DNA of 27,718 bases from Clostridium sp. AM49-4BH. GTDB taxonomy: Bacteria; Bacillota; Clostridia; Lachnospirales; Lachnospiraceae. Positions within the stretch are counted from its first letter, which is position 1. Each line of letters starts with the position of its first letter. Below the pieces are notes generated by a model. That model did no database searches, had not been told where the DNA came from, and saw nothing but the letters and a program-made list of their open reading frames with translations. Location: assembly GCF_003478335.1 (NCBI RefSeq), contig NZ_QUFB01000040.1:1-27718 (forward strand), read 5' to 3'. Positions 7,805 through 16,662 of this stretch are shown here, one piece after another. A program made the position numbers and the translations under genes.

Positions 7805-9388
7805 TTACCAATCTAACGAAGTTTCTTCAATCTGCAAGCCCCCACGATATGATTCCATAAATTGTTCAAATCCCTGCACGATCTCCGGATCAGGGGCTAT
7901 TGTTGTCCCTTCATTGCCGGCAAATACATAATCTTCCAAATACTGTGTCAGCGACTGTCCCTCCTGCTTATGAACCATAAAATCTGCAAGCAGCGCAATA
8001 CCCCAGGCACCGCCCTCACCGGCTGTCTCCATCACTGAAACCGGTGCATTCATTGCTGCCGCAGTAATCCGCTGTCCGACGCCCTTGGTCGTAAAGAAGC
8101 CGCCATGTCCATACATTTTGTCAACTTGAACCTGCTCCTGCTGCAAAATATCCAATCCGATCTTCAAGGTTGCCAGCGCACTATATAAATGTGTACGCAT
8201 AAAATTAGCTAGGTTAAATGCCGCATCCGGCTTACGCACAAAGAGTGGTCTTCCGGCATCTAATGCAGTCACACCTTCTCCGGAAAAATAATTATAGGAA
8301 AGAAGACCGCCGCAATCGGCCGCTCCCTCCTCTGCTTTTTGGAACAATTTTGTAAACAGCGTTCCTGTGTCTACCGAAAAGCCCATGTAATCCGCAAATT
8401 CACCGAACAAGTTAACCCATGCATTGATGTCCGAGGTGCAATTGTTACAATGTACCATCGCCACCGGCTCACCGGAAGGTGTTGTAACCATATCAATTTC
8501 CGTATGCACCTGTTTTAATGCCTGTTCAAGTACAACCATCGCAAAAATTGATGTTCCGGCAGATACATTTCCGGTGCGGACACCTACACTATCTGTTGCG
8601 ACCATCCCGGTTCCGGCATCTCCTTCCGGCGGGCATAACGGAATCCCCGCCTGTAAAGAACCGGTTGGATCCAATAACGCGGCTCCCCTCTCGGTCAGCA
8701 CTCCGGCTTCCTCTCCTGCCGACAAGACCTTTGGCAAAATATCCTTTATATTCCACGAGTATCCACGATCGGCAATCATCTCATCAAACTGTGCCAGCAT
8801 CTTACTATCGTAGTCTCCCGTCTCGCTGTCGATTGGGAACATTCCCGATGCATCGCCCACGCCGAGTACTTTTTCGTCTGTGAGCTTCCAATGTACATAA
8901 CCTGCCAATGTCGTAAAATAAGAAAGCTTCGATAAATGTGGTTCCTCGTTCAAAATTGCCTGATATAAATGTGCAATACTCCATCTCTGCGGAATATTAA
9001 ACGCAAACCGTTTCGTCAACTGCTCTGCCGCCTCTTCTGTCATTGTATTGCGCCAAGTACGGAATGGAACCAAGAAGTCTCCTTTCGCATCGAACGCCAA
9101 ATATCCATGCATCATCGCCGAAAAACCAATTGCTGCAAGCTTTGTGAGCGTTACGTTGTATTTTTGCTGTACTTGCTCTGCCAAGGAACGATAACAGTCT
9201 GCCAAACCATTCCAGATATCCTCCTCGTGGTATGTCCACACACCATCCTCTAAGCGATTCTCCCAGTTGTGGCTGCCGGAAGCAAGTGGTTCTCCTTGTT
9301 CTCCGATCAGCACAGCCTTGATACGCGTCGAACCAAACTCAATGCCAAGTACTGCTTTTCCTTCTTGTATATATTGTGCGATCTCCAT
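7805..9388 (-). CDS. FGGY-family carbohydrate kinase, probable L-ribulokinase (AraK type)
   Basis: A 527-residue two-domain sugar kinase. The N-terminal ATPase motif [15 protein letters not shown] (15-29), the GDAGTGM segment with likely catalytic base D257, SAGTS (276-280) and a glycine-rich C-terminal ATPase stretch ([12 protein letters not shown], then [13 protein letters not shown]) show an intact enzyme. FGGY kinases phosphorylate sugars such as ribulose, xylulose or fuculose. The araD gene 26 bases downstream argues for L-ribulose, as with the non-AraB ribulokinases (AraK) of clostridia; this is inference. AAAGGAAG precedes the ATG by five bases. No araA isomerase is in the window. The secreted fucosidase gene lies upstream in the same direction. 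Confidence 0.8.
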   Translation of the reverse strand: MEIAQYIQEGKAVLGIEFGSTRIKAVLIGEQGEPLASGSHNWENRLEDGVWTYHEEDIWNGLADCYRSLAEQVQQKYNVTLTKLAAIGFSAMMHGYLAFDAKGDFLVPFRTWRNTMTEEAAEQLTKRFAFNIPQRWSIAHLYQAILNEEPHLSKLSYFTTLAGYVHWKLTDEKVLGVGDASGMFPIDSETGDYDSKMLAQFDEMIADRGYSWNIKDILPKVLSAGEEAGVLTERGAALLDPTGSLQAGIPLCPPEGDAGTGMVATDSVGVRTGNVSAGTSIFAMVVLEQALKQVHTEIDMVTTPSGEPVAMVHCNNCTSDINAWVNLFGEFADYMGFSVDTGTLFTKLFQKAEEGAADCGGLLSYNYFSGEGVTALDAGRPLFVRKPDAAFNLANFMRTHLYSALATLKIGLDILQQEQVQVDKMYGHGGFFTTKGVGQRITAAAMNAPVSVMETAGEGGAWGIALLADFMVHKQEGQSLTQYLEDYVFAGNEGTTIAPDPEIVQGFEQFMESYRGGLQIEETSLDW

Positions 9389-9483
9389 ATTTTCTTCCTT
9401 TCTCTTAATCTTCTAGTGAATCATTTTCTCTACATCTCATGCGCTAAACGCCTGCCCGTCTTGCTGTGCCATTATACGGACAC

Positions 9484-10833
9484 CTATTTATACTGCATCA
9501 CAATAACCGTATCTTTTTTATTAGGTACTTTCTTCGTCACCTTTAAGGTCACCTTCGTCTTTCCTTTTTTATTGCCTTTGCAGGAAATCTTTTTACCGGA
9601 TTCCAGCAAATAGACTTTTTTGAGCTTTTTATTTTTGTACTTGCGTACTGTCAGCTTTTTATTTTTAGACCATTTCGTCACATGTACATAGACATTTTTA
9701 CCTTTCTTGGTATATGTTCCCCAAGATGGGACCTTACCAAACGGATTACCGGAGGTAGCATAAATACTGCTGCCGTTTTTCTTCATCCAGTTACCAATGC
9801 CACGCAGTGCTTTCTTACTTCCCGCTGTCATAGTACCGTCACCCTTCGGTCCGATATTTAACAGATAATTACCACTCTTAGAAGCAACATCGACCAATTC
9901 CCGGATTAAATATTTATAGCTTCGATATGAATTCTCCAAATCCTTTTTATAGCCCCACGCATCGTTCATGGACTGACAAGTCTCCCATGGTCTTGATGGT
10001 GCTTTCTCCGGAATACTTCTCTCCGGGCACTCAAAATCACCCAGCTTAAATCCACGGCAGACACGCTCGTTTACTAATATAGAAGATTTCAAAGATTTTA
10101 CATATTTATACAGATCTTTTCCATCTGCTTTCGTCCACCATTTTGCCAGTGTCGGCGCCTTTCTTCTATAAGTCCAGTCTCCGTCAAACCACATAATTGC
10201 CGGATCATAACGGTCCACTAACTCTTTTAACTGAGCCTTCATGTCGCGGATGTATGCTGTGCGCGCAGCCATTGACTTCATCTTCGTAAAATCACCGTTG
10301 ATCGTCTGCGACGAATGGTTCCAATCTATGATCGAGTAATACAAGCCAAACTTGATCCCTGCCTTATCACAAGCTGTTTTTAACTCCATCAGCACATCAC
10401 GGCCGGTTTTGCCAAATGGTGTATACTGCTGCAGACTAAACATCGTCTTACCGGTATAATCCTTAAAGCTGGCAACGTTCGTATCCCACATTGCCATTCC
10501 CTCATGATGTTTGGCTGTGATCACGATGTATTTCATACCGGCAAGCTTTGCATATTTCACAATTTCATTGGCATTAAACTTGGTTGGATTGAACTTTGCG
10601 GCTACCGTCTGTTGATATTTTTTCTTGGAAATCCCCTCGATCTGCATCGCCCATTCCCCGTGTCCATAATAGGAATACGCTCCAAAGTGAATGAACATAC
10701 CGAAACGATCTTTCGTCCACCACTTCATGTTCGATGGAACACTGTACGCCTGCGATTGCACACCTCCTGCTGCCATGCCGATCACCAGACTCAATACCAG
10801 TAACAAGCTCCATACTTTTTTGCTTTTTTTCAT
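9484..10833 (-). CDS. Secreted alpha-L-fucosidase (GH29)
   Basis: A 449-residue protein with a signal peptide (basic KKSKK, then a hydrophobic stretch to about residue 22, cleavage near QSQAYS). The GH29 catalytic domain starts at MKWWTKDRFGMFIHFGAYS and includes KHHEGMAMWD (HH at 109-110) and MWFDGDW. The Asp of WFDG (D217) is the expected nucleophile. NYLLNIGPKGDG is also family-typical. A lysine-rich beta-type C-terminal domain (about residues 365-449) may bind the wall or sugar. The enzyme would release L-fucose from glycans outside the cell. The second ATG (10833) was chosen because GGGGAAGG lies eight bases upstream, against two for the ATG at 10839. A TATAAT (10902-10907) may be its -10 box. 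No fucose catabolism gene is present here. Confidence 0.9.
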   Translation of the reverse strand: MKKSKKVWSLLLVLSLVIGMAAGGVQSQAYSVPSNMKWWTKDRFGMFIHFGAYSYYGHGEWAMQIEGISKKKYQQTVAAKFNPTKFNANEIVKYAKLAGMKYIVITAKHHEGMAMWDTNVASFKDYTGKTMFSLQQYTPFGKTGRDVLMELKTACDKAGIKFGLYYSIIDWNHSSQTINGDFTKMKSMAARTAYIRDMKAQLKELVDRYDPAIMWFDGDWTYRRKAPTLAKWWTKADGKDLYKYVKSLKSSILVNERVCRGFKLGDFECPERSIPEKAPSRPWETCQSMNDAWGYKKDLENSYRSYKYLIRELVDVASKSGNYLLNIGPKGDGTMTAGSKKALRGIGNWMKKNGSSIYATSGNPFGKVPSWGTYTKKGKNVYVHVTKWSKNKKLTVRKYKNKKLKKVYLLESGKKISCKGNKKGKTKVTLKVTKKVPNKKDTVIVMQYK

Positions 10834-10976
10834 TGTCATTACCTTCCCCTTTCTGTTATGTCAGTACTTGTCCGATAATCACGAAACATAACTCCATATT
10901 AATTATAACACTTTGTCTATTTGCCATACTATAGAGCAGACAGACAAGTATCTGCATTTTTCGGACATCTCTAAGA

Positions 10977-11672
10977 TCAATCTTTCGTTGCCAGTCCACT
11001 TCCGCTGATCGGAATCTTATCTCCTAAATAAGTCGGCTTTGGCTGTATCCACAGATTGACCACTTCCTTATCTCTCGCAGCCACTTCGCGCAATTTGCAG
11101 ATCCAGATATTACGGTATTTCATCCGTTTATTCGGTGCGGCATAAGCATCCAGTCCCAATTTACGTGCAGCGTACACCGCGCGATATGCGTGATACTTTT
11201 GCGTGACAACAACCGGATTATGTACCTCAAAAATATCTCTGGCACGATACATGGATTCATACGTTGAAAAGCCTGCATGATCCATAAAGATCTTATCCTC
11301 CGGGACATCCAGATTCGCCATAATATAGTCTTTCATTCCCTGTACTTCATTATAGCCTTTCCTGCCATGATCCCCGGTCAACAGGAAACGATCCGATACC
11401 CCCGCACGGTATAATTCGATCGCACGATTTAAACGATCACGAAGCATTAAGCTTGGCTCCCCATTGGGCTTCATGCCCGCCCCTAATACCAATATGCAGT
11501 CGGCTTTCGGCATACTGTTTTCCTGTCCTGTCTCATATACATAACCTTTGGCGTAATGCACCACATACGCATCCATACCAAATATAACGGCTGCACCAAG
11601 CGCAGCAACAATCCCACATCCGATCAACATTCGTTTGATCCCTTTCTTATGTTTTGTAATAAAAGTTTTCAT
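10977..11672 (-). CDS. SanA/YdcF-like DUF218 membrane protein
   Basis: A 231-residue protein with a basic N-terminus, one membrane anchor at about residues 14-33, and a DUF218 domain. Markers are DCILVLGAGMKPNGEPS, RLNRAIELYRAG, FLLTGDHG, DHAGFSTYES and VVTQKYHAYRAVYAARKLG. Proteins of this group (SanA, ElyC, YdcF) are linked to envelope integrity and vancomycin sensitivity in enteric bacteria; the biochemical reaction is not established. The start has GGAGGGG directly upstream. The region before it is taken up by repeat copy b, which ends in an intrinsic terminator, and by another hairpin (AGCAGGAA/TTCCTGCT, 11688-11713), so any promoter must be squeezed into about 45 bases. Confidence 0.82.
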   Translation of the reverse strand: MKTFITKHKKGIKRMLIGCGIVAALGAAVIFGMDAYVVHYAKGYVYETGQENSMPKADCILVLGAGMKPNGEPSLMLRDRLNRAIELYRAGVSDRFLLTGDHGRKGYNEVQGMKDYIMANLDVPEDKIFMDHAGFSTYESMYRARDIFEVHNPVVVTQKYHAYRAVYAARKLGLDAYAAPNKRMKYRNIWICKLREVAARDKEVVNLWIQPKPTYLGDKIPISGSGLATKD

Positions 11673-11717
11673 ATCCCCTCCAATCCAAGCAGGAATTTAC
11701 ATATTTTCCTGCTAAAC

Positions 11718-11811
11718 AAAAAAAGCAAAGCCAGCGCTTTGCTTTGCAAGAATTGCTAAAGCAATTCTTGGTGATGTCACGCTACACAACAGCAATTTCC
11801 TATTAATCAAA
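11718..11811. repeat. Dispersed repeat, tail-to-head junction of two units (copy b)
   Basis: This is the right part of one unit followed by the left part of the next. GCAAAGC-CAGC-GCTTTGC is a perfect hairpin (11725-11742). Then CAAGAATTGC-TAAA-GCAATTCTTG is a perfect 10-bp hairpin at the junction (11747-11770), followed by GTGATGTCACGCTACA and AGCAATTTCCTAT. On the minus strand the first hairpin is followed by seven T residues, forming a classic intrinsic terminator just upstream of the sanA-like gene. Confidence 0.75.
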
Positions 11812-11862
11812 GAAAATCCCGGAGAATGCTTTCCTGTCCATAAAAACGTACACTCCGGGATC
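11808..11862 (-). terminator. Intrinsic terminator of the csoR-copA operon
   Basis: ATCCCGGAG pairs with CTCCGGGAT across 11816-11862 and is followed on the minus strand by TTTTCTTT. It lies 25 bases after the copA stop codon. Confidence 0.8.
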
Positions 11863-11887
11863 CGTATCAACATTGGGTTATGCTCTA

Positions 11888-12097
11888 TTACTCAATGGAT
11901 GTCACTTCGTAATCTTTCGCTTCTACTGTCTGCTTCAATACATCATCTGCGATGTCTGCAGATAACGTAACAACTGCTGTCCCTGCCTCGTGGCTTACCA
12001 CAGCCTCTGTTACCTGATCCAAACTCTCCAATGCTTTCTTCACTGTTGCCTCGCAGTGTCCACACATCATTCCGTTAATTTTCATTGTTTTCGTCAT
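11888..12097 (-). CDS. copZ: Possible free CopZ copper chaperone from an internal start in copA
   Basis: Within the 3' end of copA, in frame, a strong GAGGAGG is followed after eight bases by ATG (12095-12097). Starting there gives a complete 69-residue CopZ-like protein ([20 protein letters not shown] onward) with the CxxC copper site and a normal length for a free chaperone. The linker before it ([13 protein letters not shown]) is of low conservation, as expected of a former intergenic region read through. The sequence supports the possibility; whether ribosomes use the internal site is inference. Confidence 0.5.
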   Translation of the reverse strand: MTKTMKINGMMCGHCEATVKKALESLDQVTEAVVSHEAGTAVVTLSADIADDVLKQTVEAKDYEVTSIE

Positions 12098-14539
12098 CGT
12101 TGTTTCCTCCTCATTATATACTATTTTGGGCTGAATTTGTGAATTTCCAGCTCTTTTTTTATCTTTATGGGCATCATATATTTTGCAGAGATTCAATCTC
12201 AATGCATTGGATACCACGCAAAAACTGGACAGACTCATTGCTGCAGCACCAAACATAGGATTTAACTCCCAGCCAAACAACGGGATCCATACTCCCGCCG
12301 CCAGCGGAATACCGATCACATTATAGAAAAATGCCCAAAACAGATTTTCGTGAATATTGCGCAGCGTTGCTCTGCTCAAGCGAATTGCCGCAGGCACATC
12401 GCAAAGTCTGCTCTGCATCAAAACCACATCTGCTGCATCAATGGCAACGTCTGTTCCGGCGCCGATCGCGATACCCATATCAGCTCTGGTCAGAGCCGGT
12501 GCATCGTTAATGCCATCTCCAACCATGGCAACCTTACCATATTGCTGCAGGCGTCTGACAACCGCTTCTTTGCCATCCGGAAGCACTCCGGCGATCACCT
12601 CATCTACGCCGACCTGATCACCAATTGCTTTCGCAGTGCGTTCATTATCACCGGTCAGCATAACGACCCGCAGTCCCATACCCTGCATCTCTTTAATAGC
12701 AGAAAGACTGTCTTCCTTGATCACATCCGCAACTGCGATAATACCAAGCAATTTGCCATCTTTTGCAAAAAAGAGTGGTGTCTTACCCTGACCCGCCAAG
12801 CGGTCCGATACCAGTGTGATCAGTTCTTTCTGCTCTGTCGAACGACCAGAGGCTGGCGCAATTGACTTTTCCTGCTCTGTCGGCCGATCGAATTTCTTAT
12901 TCTGTGAATCGATTCGATCGCTATACACTTTCTCGAGTGAAATCGTCTGCTCAATAAACTTTCGACTGCCTCCCATTATCTTTGCGCCATCGCACATTGC
13001 TGACAATCCATTTCCCGGCAATGCCATAAATTCTTGCGGTTCTATTGGAGTTAAGTTGCTCTCCTGTCCGTATTTCAGGACAGCTTTAGCAAGCGGATGC
13101 TCACTTTTTTGCTCCAACGAATATGCGTACAACAGTAATTCATCGATCGATACGCCCTCCGCTGCAACGACATCCGTAACTTGCGGTTCGCCTTTCGTGA
13201 TCGTACCTGTCTTATCCAGACATACAACATCCATCTTACCGGTCTCTTCCAACGAAACGGCTGTCTTAAACAATATTCCATGTTTTGCACCGACACCGTT
13301 TCCCACCATGATCGCTACCGGCGTTGCTAACCCTAATGCACACGGACAGCTGATAACCAGCACGGAAATGCCTCTGGCTAATGCAAAACCGATGCTCGCA
13401 CCGGTAAGCAGCCAAACAACCATCGTCACTGCTGCAATAACGATCACGGTTGGCACAAATACTCCAGATACTTTATCAGCGATCTTGGCAATCGGCGCTT
13501 TCGTTGCTGCTGCATCGCTAACCATTTGAATGATCTGTGACAACGTCGTATCCTCGCCGACACGCGTCGCAAGGCATTTCAAGAAACCAGACTGGTTGAT
13601 CGTTGCTGCAGATACCGGATCATCCTTTTGCTTGTCCACCGGAACGCTCTCTCCTGTAAGTGCCGATTCATCCACCGCACTATTGCCATCCAGCACGATG
13701 CCATCCACCGGTATCGTTTCTCCGGGTCTGACCACAAAGATATCGTCTTTTTGTACACTGGCAATATCCACTGTCACTTCGGCGCCATCTCGTACAACGA
13801 CGGCAGTCTTTGGTGCAAGTCTAAGCAAACCTTTGAGCGCATCCGTTGTCTTTCCCTTCGAGCGCGCCTCTAACATTTTGCCGACTGTGATCAATGTCAA
13901 GATCATCGCCGCAGACTCAAAATAAAAGTCGTGCATATACGCCATAACCTGCTTGTCCGCGCCACGCATCACAGCATCCGTCATGGCAAACAATGCATAT
14001 GTGCTATATCCAAATGCCGCTGTCGCACCTAATGCTACGAGCGTATCCATATTAGGTGCCCGATGCCACAAACTCTTAAACCCACTAATGAAGAAATGCT
14101 GATTGATCACCATAATAATGATCGTGAGAAGCATTTGTGTCAATCCCATCGCCACATGATTCCCTGCCATCCATTTCGGCACCGGCCAATTCCACATCAT
14201 ATGCCCCATAGAAAAATACATAAGTACTAGCAAAAAGCAGACCGACCACAGCAAGCGCTTTCGCAAAAGCGGCGTGGTGTGATCAACAAGTTCCTCTTCG
14301 AGTGCTCCCTGATTCTGCGCATTCCCGGATTGCACGTCTGCACCCTTTATTTTGGCTCCATATCCTGCATTTTGTACCGCCTCAATGATGGCATCACCAG
14401 ATGCACTTCCTTCTACCCCCATCGAATTGGTAAGCAGACTAACGGAGCACGAGGTAACACCCGGAACTGCGTTGACTGCTTTTTCCACCCCGGCACTACA
14501 CGCCGCACAGCTCATTCCTGTTACAATATACTGCTGCAT
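11888..14539 (-). CDS. copA: Copper-exporting P1B-type ATPase with fused C-terminal CopZ domain
   Basis: An 883-residue copper pump. The N-terminal metal-binding domain has GMSCAAC (C11, C14). Membrane helices follow, with the copper-site CPC at 398-400, the phosphorylation motif DKTGT at 442-446, the HP motif at 481-482 and GDGINDAP at 674-681. A second heavy-metal domain (about 815-883) ends the protein with GMMCGHC (C826, C829), an unusual C-terminal position. It exports Cu(I) from the cytoplasm. The nucleotide domain has an extra segment of about 35 residues near 540-580 containing a repeated D/G-R-x-TEQ. AAGGAAGG lies five bases before the start. It is co-transcribed with csoR, 146 bases upstream, and so is presumably copper-induced through CsoR. 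Confidence 0.95.
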   Translation of the reverse strand: MQQYIVTGMSCAACSAGVEKAVNAVPGVTSCSVSLLTNSMGVEGSASGDAIIEAVQNAGYGAKIKGADVQSGNAQNQGALEEELVDHTTPLLRKRLLWSVCFLLVLMYFSMGHMMWNWPVPKWMAGNHVAMGLTQMLLTIIIMVINQHFFISGFKSLWHRAPNMDTLVALGATAAFGYSTYALFAMTDAVMRGADKQVMAYMHDFYFESAAMILTLITVGKMLEARSKGKTTDALKGLLRLAPKTAVVVRDGAEVTVDIASVQKDDIFVVRPGETIPVDGIVLDGNSAVDESALTGESVPVDKQKDDPVSAATINQSGFLKCLATRVGEDTTLSQIIQMVSDAAATKAPIAKIADKVSGVFVPTVIVIAAVTMVVWLLTGASIGFALARGISVLVISCPCALGLATPVAIMVGNGVGAKHGILFKTAVSLEETGKMDVVCLDKTGTITKGEPQVTDVVAAEGVSIDELLLYAYSLEQKSEHPLAKAVLKYGQESNLTPIEPQEFMALPGNGLSAMCDGAKIMGGSRKFIEQTISLEKVYSDRIDSQNKKFDRPTEQEKSIAPASGRSTEQKELITLVSDRLAGQGKTPLFFAKDGKLLGIIAVADVIKEDSLSAIKEMQGMGLRVVMLTGDNERTAKAIGDQVGVDEVIAGVLPDGKEAVVRRLQQYGKVAMVGDGINDAPALTRADMGIAIGAGTDVAIDAADVVLMQSRLCDVPAAIRLSRATLRNIHENLFWAFFYNVIGIPLAAGVWIPLFGWELNPMFGAAAMSLSSFCVVSNALRLNLCKIYDAHKDKKRAGNSQIQPKIVYNEEETTMTKTMKINGMMCGHCEATVKKALESLDQVTEAVVSHEAGTAVVTLSADIADDVLKQTVEAKDYEVTSIE

Positions 14540-14570
14540 TTGAACCTTCCTTTCTGTGAATTTTATAACT

Positions 14571-14675
14571 CAGCTTTCGTTGACGGTTACCTGTCATAAA
14601 TAGATCAGCTTTCGTTGACAGTTACCTGTCATGAATAAATCAGCTTTCGTTGACAGTTACCTGTCATGAATAGAT
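14571..14675. repeat. Three tandem 35-bp repeats between csoR and copA
   Basis: Units begin at 14571, 14606 and 14641 with CAGCTTTCGTTGAC. The second and third differ at one base; the first differs from the third at two. Each contains the hairpin TGACAG-TTAC-CTGTCA, with the first unit carrying TGACGG. They are contiguous with no spacers. The array lies in the csoR-copA mRNA, 30 to 135 bases before the copA start. Confidence 0.9.
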
Positions 14676-14685
14676 TGTCCTGCGG

Positions 14686-14991
14686 CTACTTCATTAATTT
14701 TTGCAGGACTTTTACTAATTCATCCACCGTTTCCTCTTTCCCATCCTTAATATCCGTTGTAACACAGGTTTTTATGTGATTTGCCAATAAAACTTTATTA
14801 AAACTATTTAATGCGGCATTTGCTGCAGCTACCTGTATCAATATATCCGGGCAATACGCATCCCGTTCTACCATGCCTTTAATGCCGCGAATCTGTCCTT
14901 CGATACGATTCAAACGATTGAGCAGATCTTTATACTCCTTATCATCTCGCACCTTCGTCTTGTGACATGGACAAAGTTTTTCTTCTGCCAT
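14686..14991 (-). CDS. csoR: Copper-sensing repressor CsoR
   Basis: A 101-residue all-helical repressor of the CsoR/RcnR family (DUF156). The Cu(I) ligands are conserved: C47 (DAYCPDI), H72 and C76 (NHIKTC). The DNA-contact region LNRLNRIEGQIRGI is typical. An added N-terminal CPCHK could also bind metal. It represses its operon until Cu(I) binds. GGAGAA lies about eight bases before the ATG. It is the first gene of csoR-copA, and a pair of matching operators sits over the promoter some 200 bases upstream, so the mRNA has a long leader. Confidence 0.95.
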   Translation of the reverse strand: MAEEKLCPCHKTKVRDDKEYKDLLNRLNRIEGQIRGIKGMVERDAYCPDILIQVAAANAALNSFNKVLLANHIKTCVTTDIKDGKEETVDELVKVLQKLMK

Positions 14992-15170
14992 ATTATTTAT
15001 TCTCCATTCCGCAAACGCTTTCGTGTCAGAGAAATCGCAAGCTACCTGTCTATGCGGATTTTATTCGCATATGTTCGTCTCTGCGATCAAGGCTGCTTTG
15101 TGACGTCTGCAGCACAAATAGCCGATATCAAGCTACACCATAGGAAACCAAAAATTTCCTGCAAAAAGAA

Positions 15171-15224
15171 ATACCCTACAGGGGTATCTTCACTTAAGAT
15201 ATACCCCTGTAGGGTATTTGTCAA
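15171..15224 (-). promoter_or_regulatory. csoR-copA promoter with two CsoR operators
   Basis: On the minus strand TTGACA (15219-15224), 17 bases and TATCTT (15196-15201) form the promoter. ATACCCCTGTAGGGTAT (15201-15217) fills the spacer. Its exact reverse complement, ATACCCTACAGGGGTAT (15171-15187), covers the start of the transcript. The centres are 30 bp apart, about three helical turns. Each site is itself nearly palindromic with the G/C tract pattern of known CsoR operators. Binding at both would block polymerase access and escape. Confidence 0.85.
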
Positions 15225-15281
15225 GAATTAAATTTCTCATTTAGACAGCATGCCGCTGCATGTAACGGTGCAGGACTTAGC

Positions 15282-15407
15282 TTATTTTTTCTCAACAACT
15301 TTTATTTTCCATTTCTTCGCCAGTTTCTTGATCCATTTCTTGTCTGCTTTGCGAAGTTTTTTGTTAATCACAAGCTTTTTAGGTACACCATTTCCCTTAT
15401 GTATGTT
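15282..15407 (-). pseudogene. Remnant of a lysine-rich C-terminal tail (surface-protein type)
   Basis: A 41-codon open stretch without a usable start reads NIHKGNGVPKKLVINKKLRK and continues, lysine-rich, to KIKVVEKK and a stop; a TAA lies directly upstream in frame. The VPKK-K-KK pattern resembles the C-terminal tails of secreted leucine-rich or Ig-like repeat proteins in gut clostridia, so it may be the leftover end of a deleted gene. It is too short for certainty. Confidence 0.35.
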
Positions 15408-15491
15408 TTAATCTTTTTCTCTTAGGTTTTTTATTTACAATTATTCATCTTTAGGTTTTATTATTAATTGTCTGCTATCTTTTATTAAGGT

Positions 15492-15539
15492 CGGCAAAGC
15501 AACCGGCGTAACCTACATCTCATTGCCAACACTTTGCCG
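15492..15539. repeat. Hairpin downstream of cysK
   Basis: CGGCAAAG (15492-15499) pairs with CTTTGCCG (15532-15539) about 65 bases after the cysK stop. A GGC/GCC inner pair is possible. There is no U-tract on the minus strand, so it is at best a weak terminator or an RNA 3' end structure. The rest of 15408-15605 is AT-rich with nothing recognisable. Confidence 0.35.
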
Positions 15540-15605
15540 CCTCTCATTCAAAATTATATTAAAAATTACCAACTGTAAGAAGTTTAACTTGCTTCAAATC
15601 ACTGA

Positions 15606-16538
15606 TTAGTCTGCAAAAAGTGCAGTTGACAAATATCTGTCACCTGTATCCGGTAATAATACGACAATGTTCTTGCCTGCATTTTCCGGACGATTTGCTA
15701 AAATGGTTGCTGCATGCAATGCTGCACCGGAAGAAATTCCTACCAATACACCTTCCGCCTTAGCAAATGCTCTTCCTGCTGCAAATGCATCTTCATTCTC
15801 GATTGGTAACACCTCATCATAAATCTTAGTATTCAATGTATCCGGCACGAAACCTGCACCGATTCCCTGAATCTTATGAGGTCCTGCTTCTCCCTTAGAA
15901 AGAACCGGAGAAGTTGCCGGCTCTACTGCTACAACCTTGATATCCGGATTCTGCTCTTTTAAGTACTCGCCGATACCGGTAACTGTTCCACCGGTACCTA
16001 CACCGGCAACGAAGATATCAACTTTTCCGTCAGTGTCTTTCCAAATCTCCGGTCCTGTTGTTGCACGATGTGCAGCCGGATTAGCTGGATTTTCAAACTG
16101 ACTTGGGATGAATGCGCCTTCGATTTCTTTTGCCAGCTCTTCTGCTTTGGCAATAGCACCCTTCATACCCTTAGCGCCTTCTGTTAAGACAAGCTCAGCA
16201 CCATATGCTTTTAACAAATTACGACGCTCTACACTCATTGTCTCAGGCATTGTCAAAATAATACGGTAGCCTTTCGCTGCTGCTATAGATGCCAAACCGA
16301 TTCCTGTATTTCCGCTGGTTGGCTCGATAATAACAGAACCTTCTTTTAATTTGCCGCTTTTCTCTGCTTCATCGATCATCGCTTTAGCGATACGATCCTT
16401 AACACTTCCTGCCGGATTAAAATACTCTAATTTTGCCAAAAGAGTTGCATTAGCTCCTGCCTGTTTTGCAAAATTCTTTGCATTCAAGATCGGTGTTCCT
16501 CCGATCAATTCTGTAACGCTTTCATAAATCTTTGCCAT
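15606..16538 (-). CDS. cysK: Cysteine synthase (O-acetylserine sulfhydrylase)
   Basis: A 310-residue PLP enzyme that makes L-cysteine from O-acetylserine and sulfide in the cytoplasm. K47 in NPAGSVKDR is the PLP lysine. [12 protein letters not shown] is the substrate-binding loop, GTGGTVTG the phosphate-binding loop, and GISSGAA and [10 protein letters not shown] are also diagnostic of CysK. Length is normal. The start has an ideal AAGGAGG eight bases upstream. It lies 124 bases downstream of metY in the same direction, so the two may be co-transcribed for sulfide assimilation. Confidence 0.96.
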   Translation of the reverse strand: MAKIYESVTELIGGTPILNAKNFAKQAGANATLLAKLEYFNPAGSVKDRIAKAMIDEAEKSGKLKEGSVIIEPTSGNTGIGLASIAAAKGYRIILTMPETMSVERRNLLKAYGAELVLTEGAKGMKGAIAKAEELAKEIEGAFIPSQFENPANPAAHRATTGPEIWKDTDGKVDIFVAGVGTGGTVTGIGEYLKEQNPDIKVVAVEPATSPVLSKGEAGPHKIQGIGAGFVPDTLNTKIYDEVLPIENEDAFAAGRAFAKAEGVLVGISSGAALHAATILANRPENAGKNIVVLLPDTGDRYLSTALFAD

Positions 16539-16662
16539 GTTAGTGTCCTCCTTATATTAAAAATGTTATTAGTGATCATTATTTTTTAATTGATTACTCA
16601 AACTTCCCATACCCATTTATGTTACGATGTCCCATAATACTTATTATGCGGTATATTTACTA

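Noticed and set aside
12816..13529. Plus-strand 237-codon frame inside copA
   Set aside because: Antisense shadow of a complete, well-conserved copper ATPase.
14571..14675. CRISPR-like direct repeats
   Set aside because: The 35-bp units are contiguous with no spacers, only three in number, and no cas genes are nearby.
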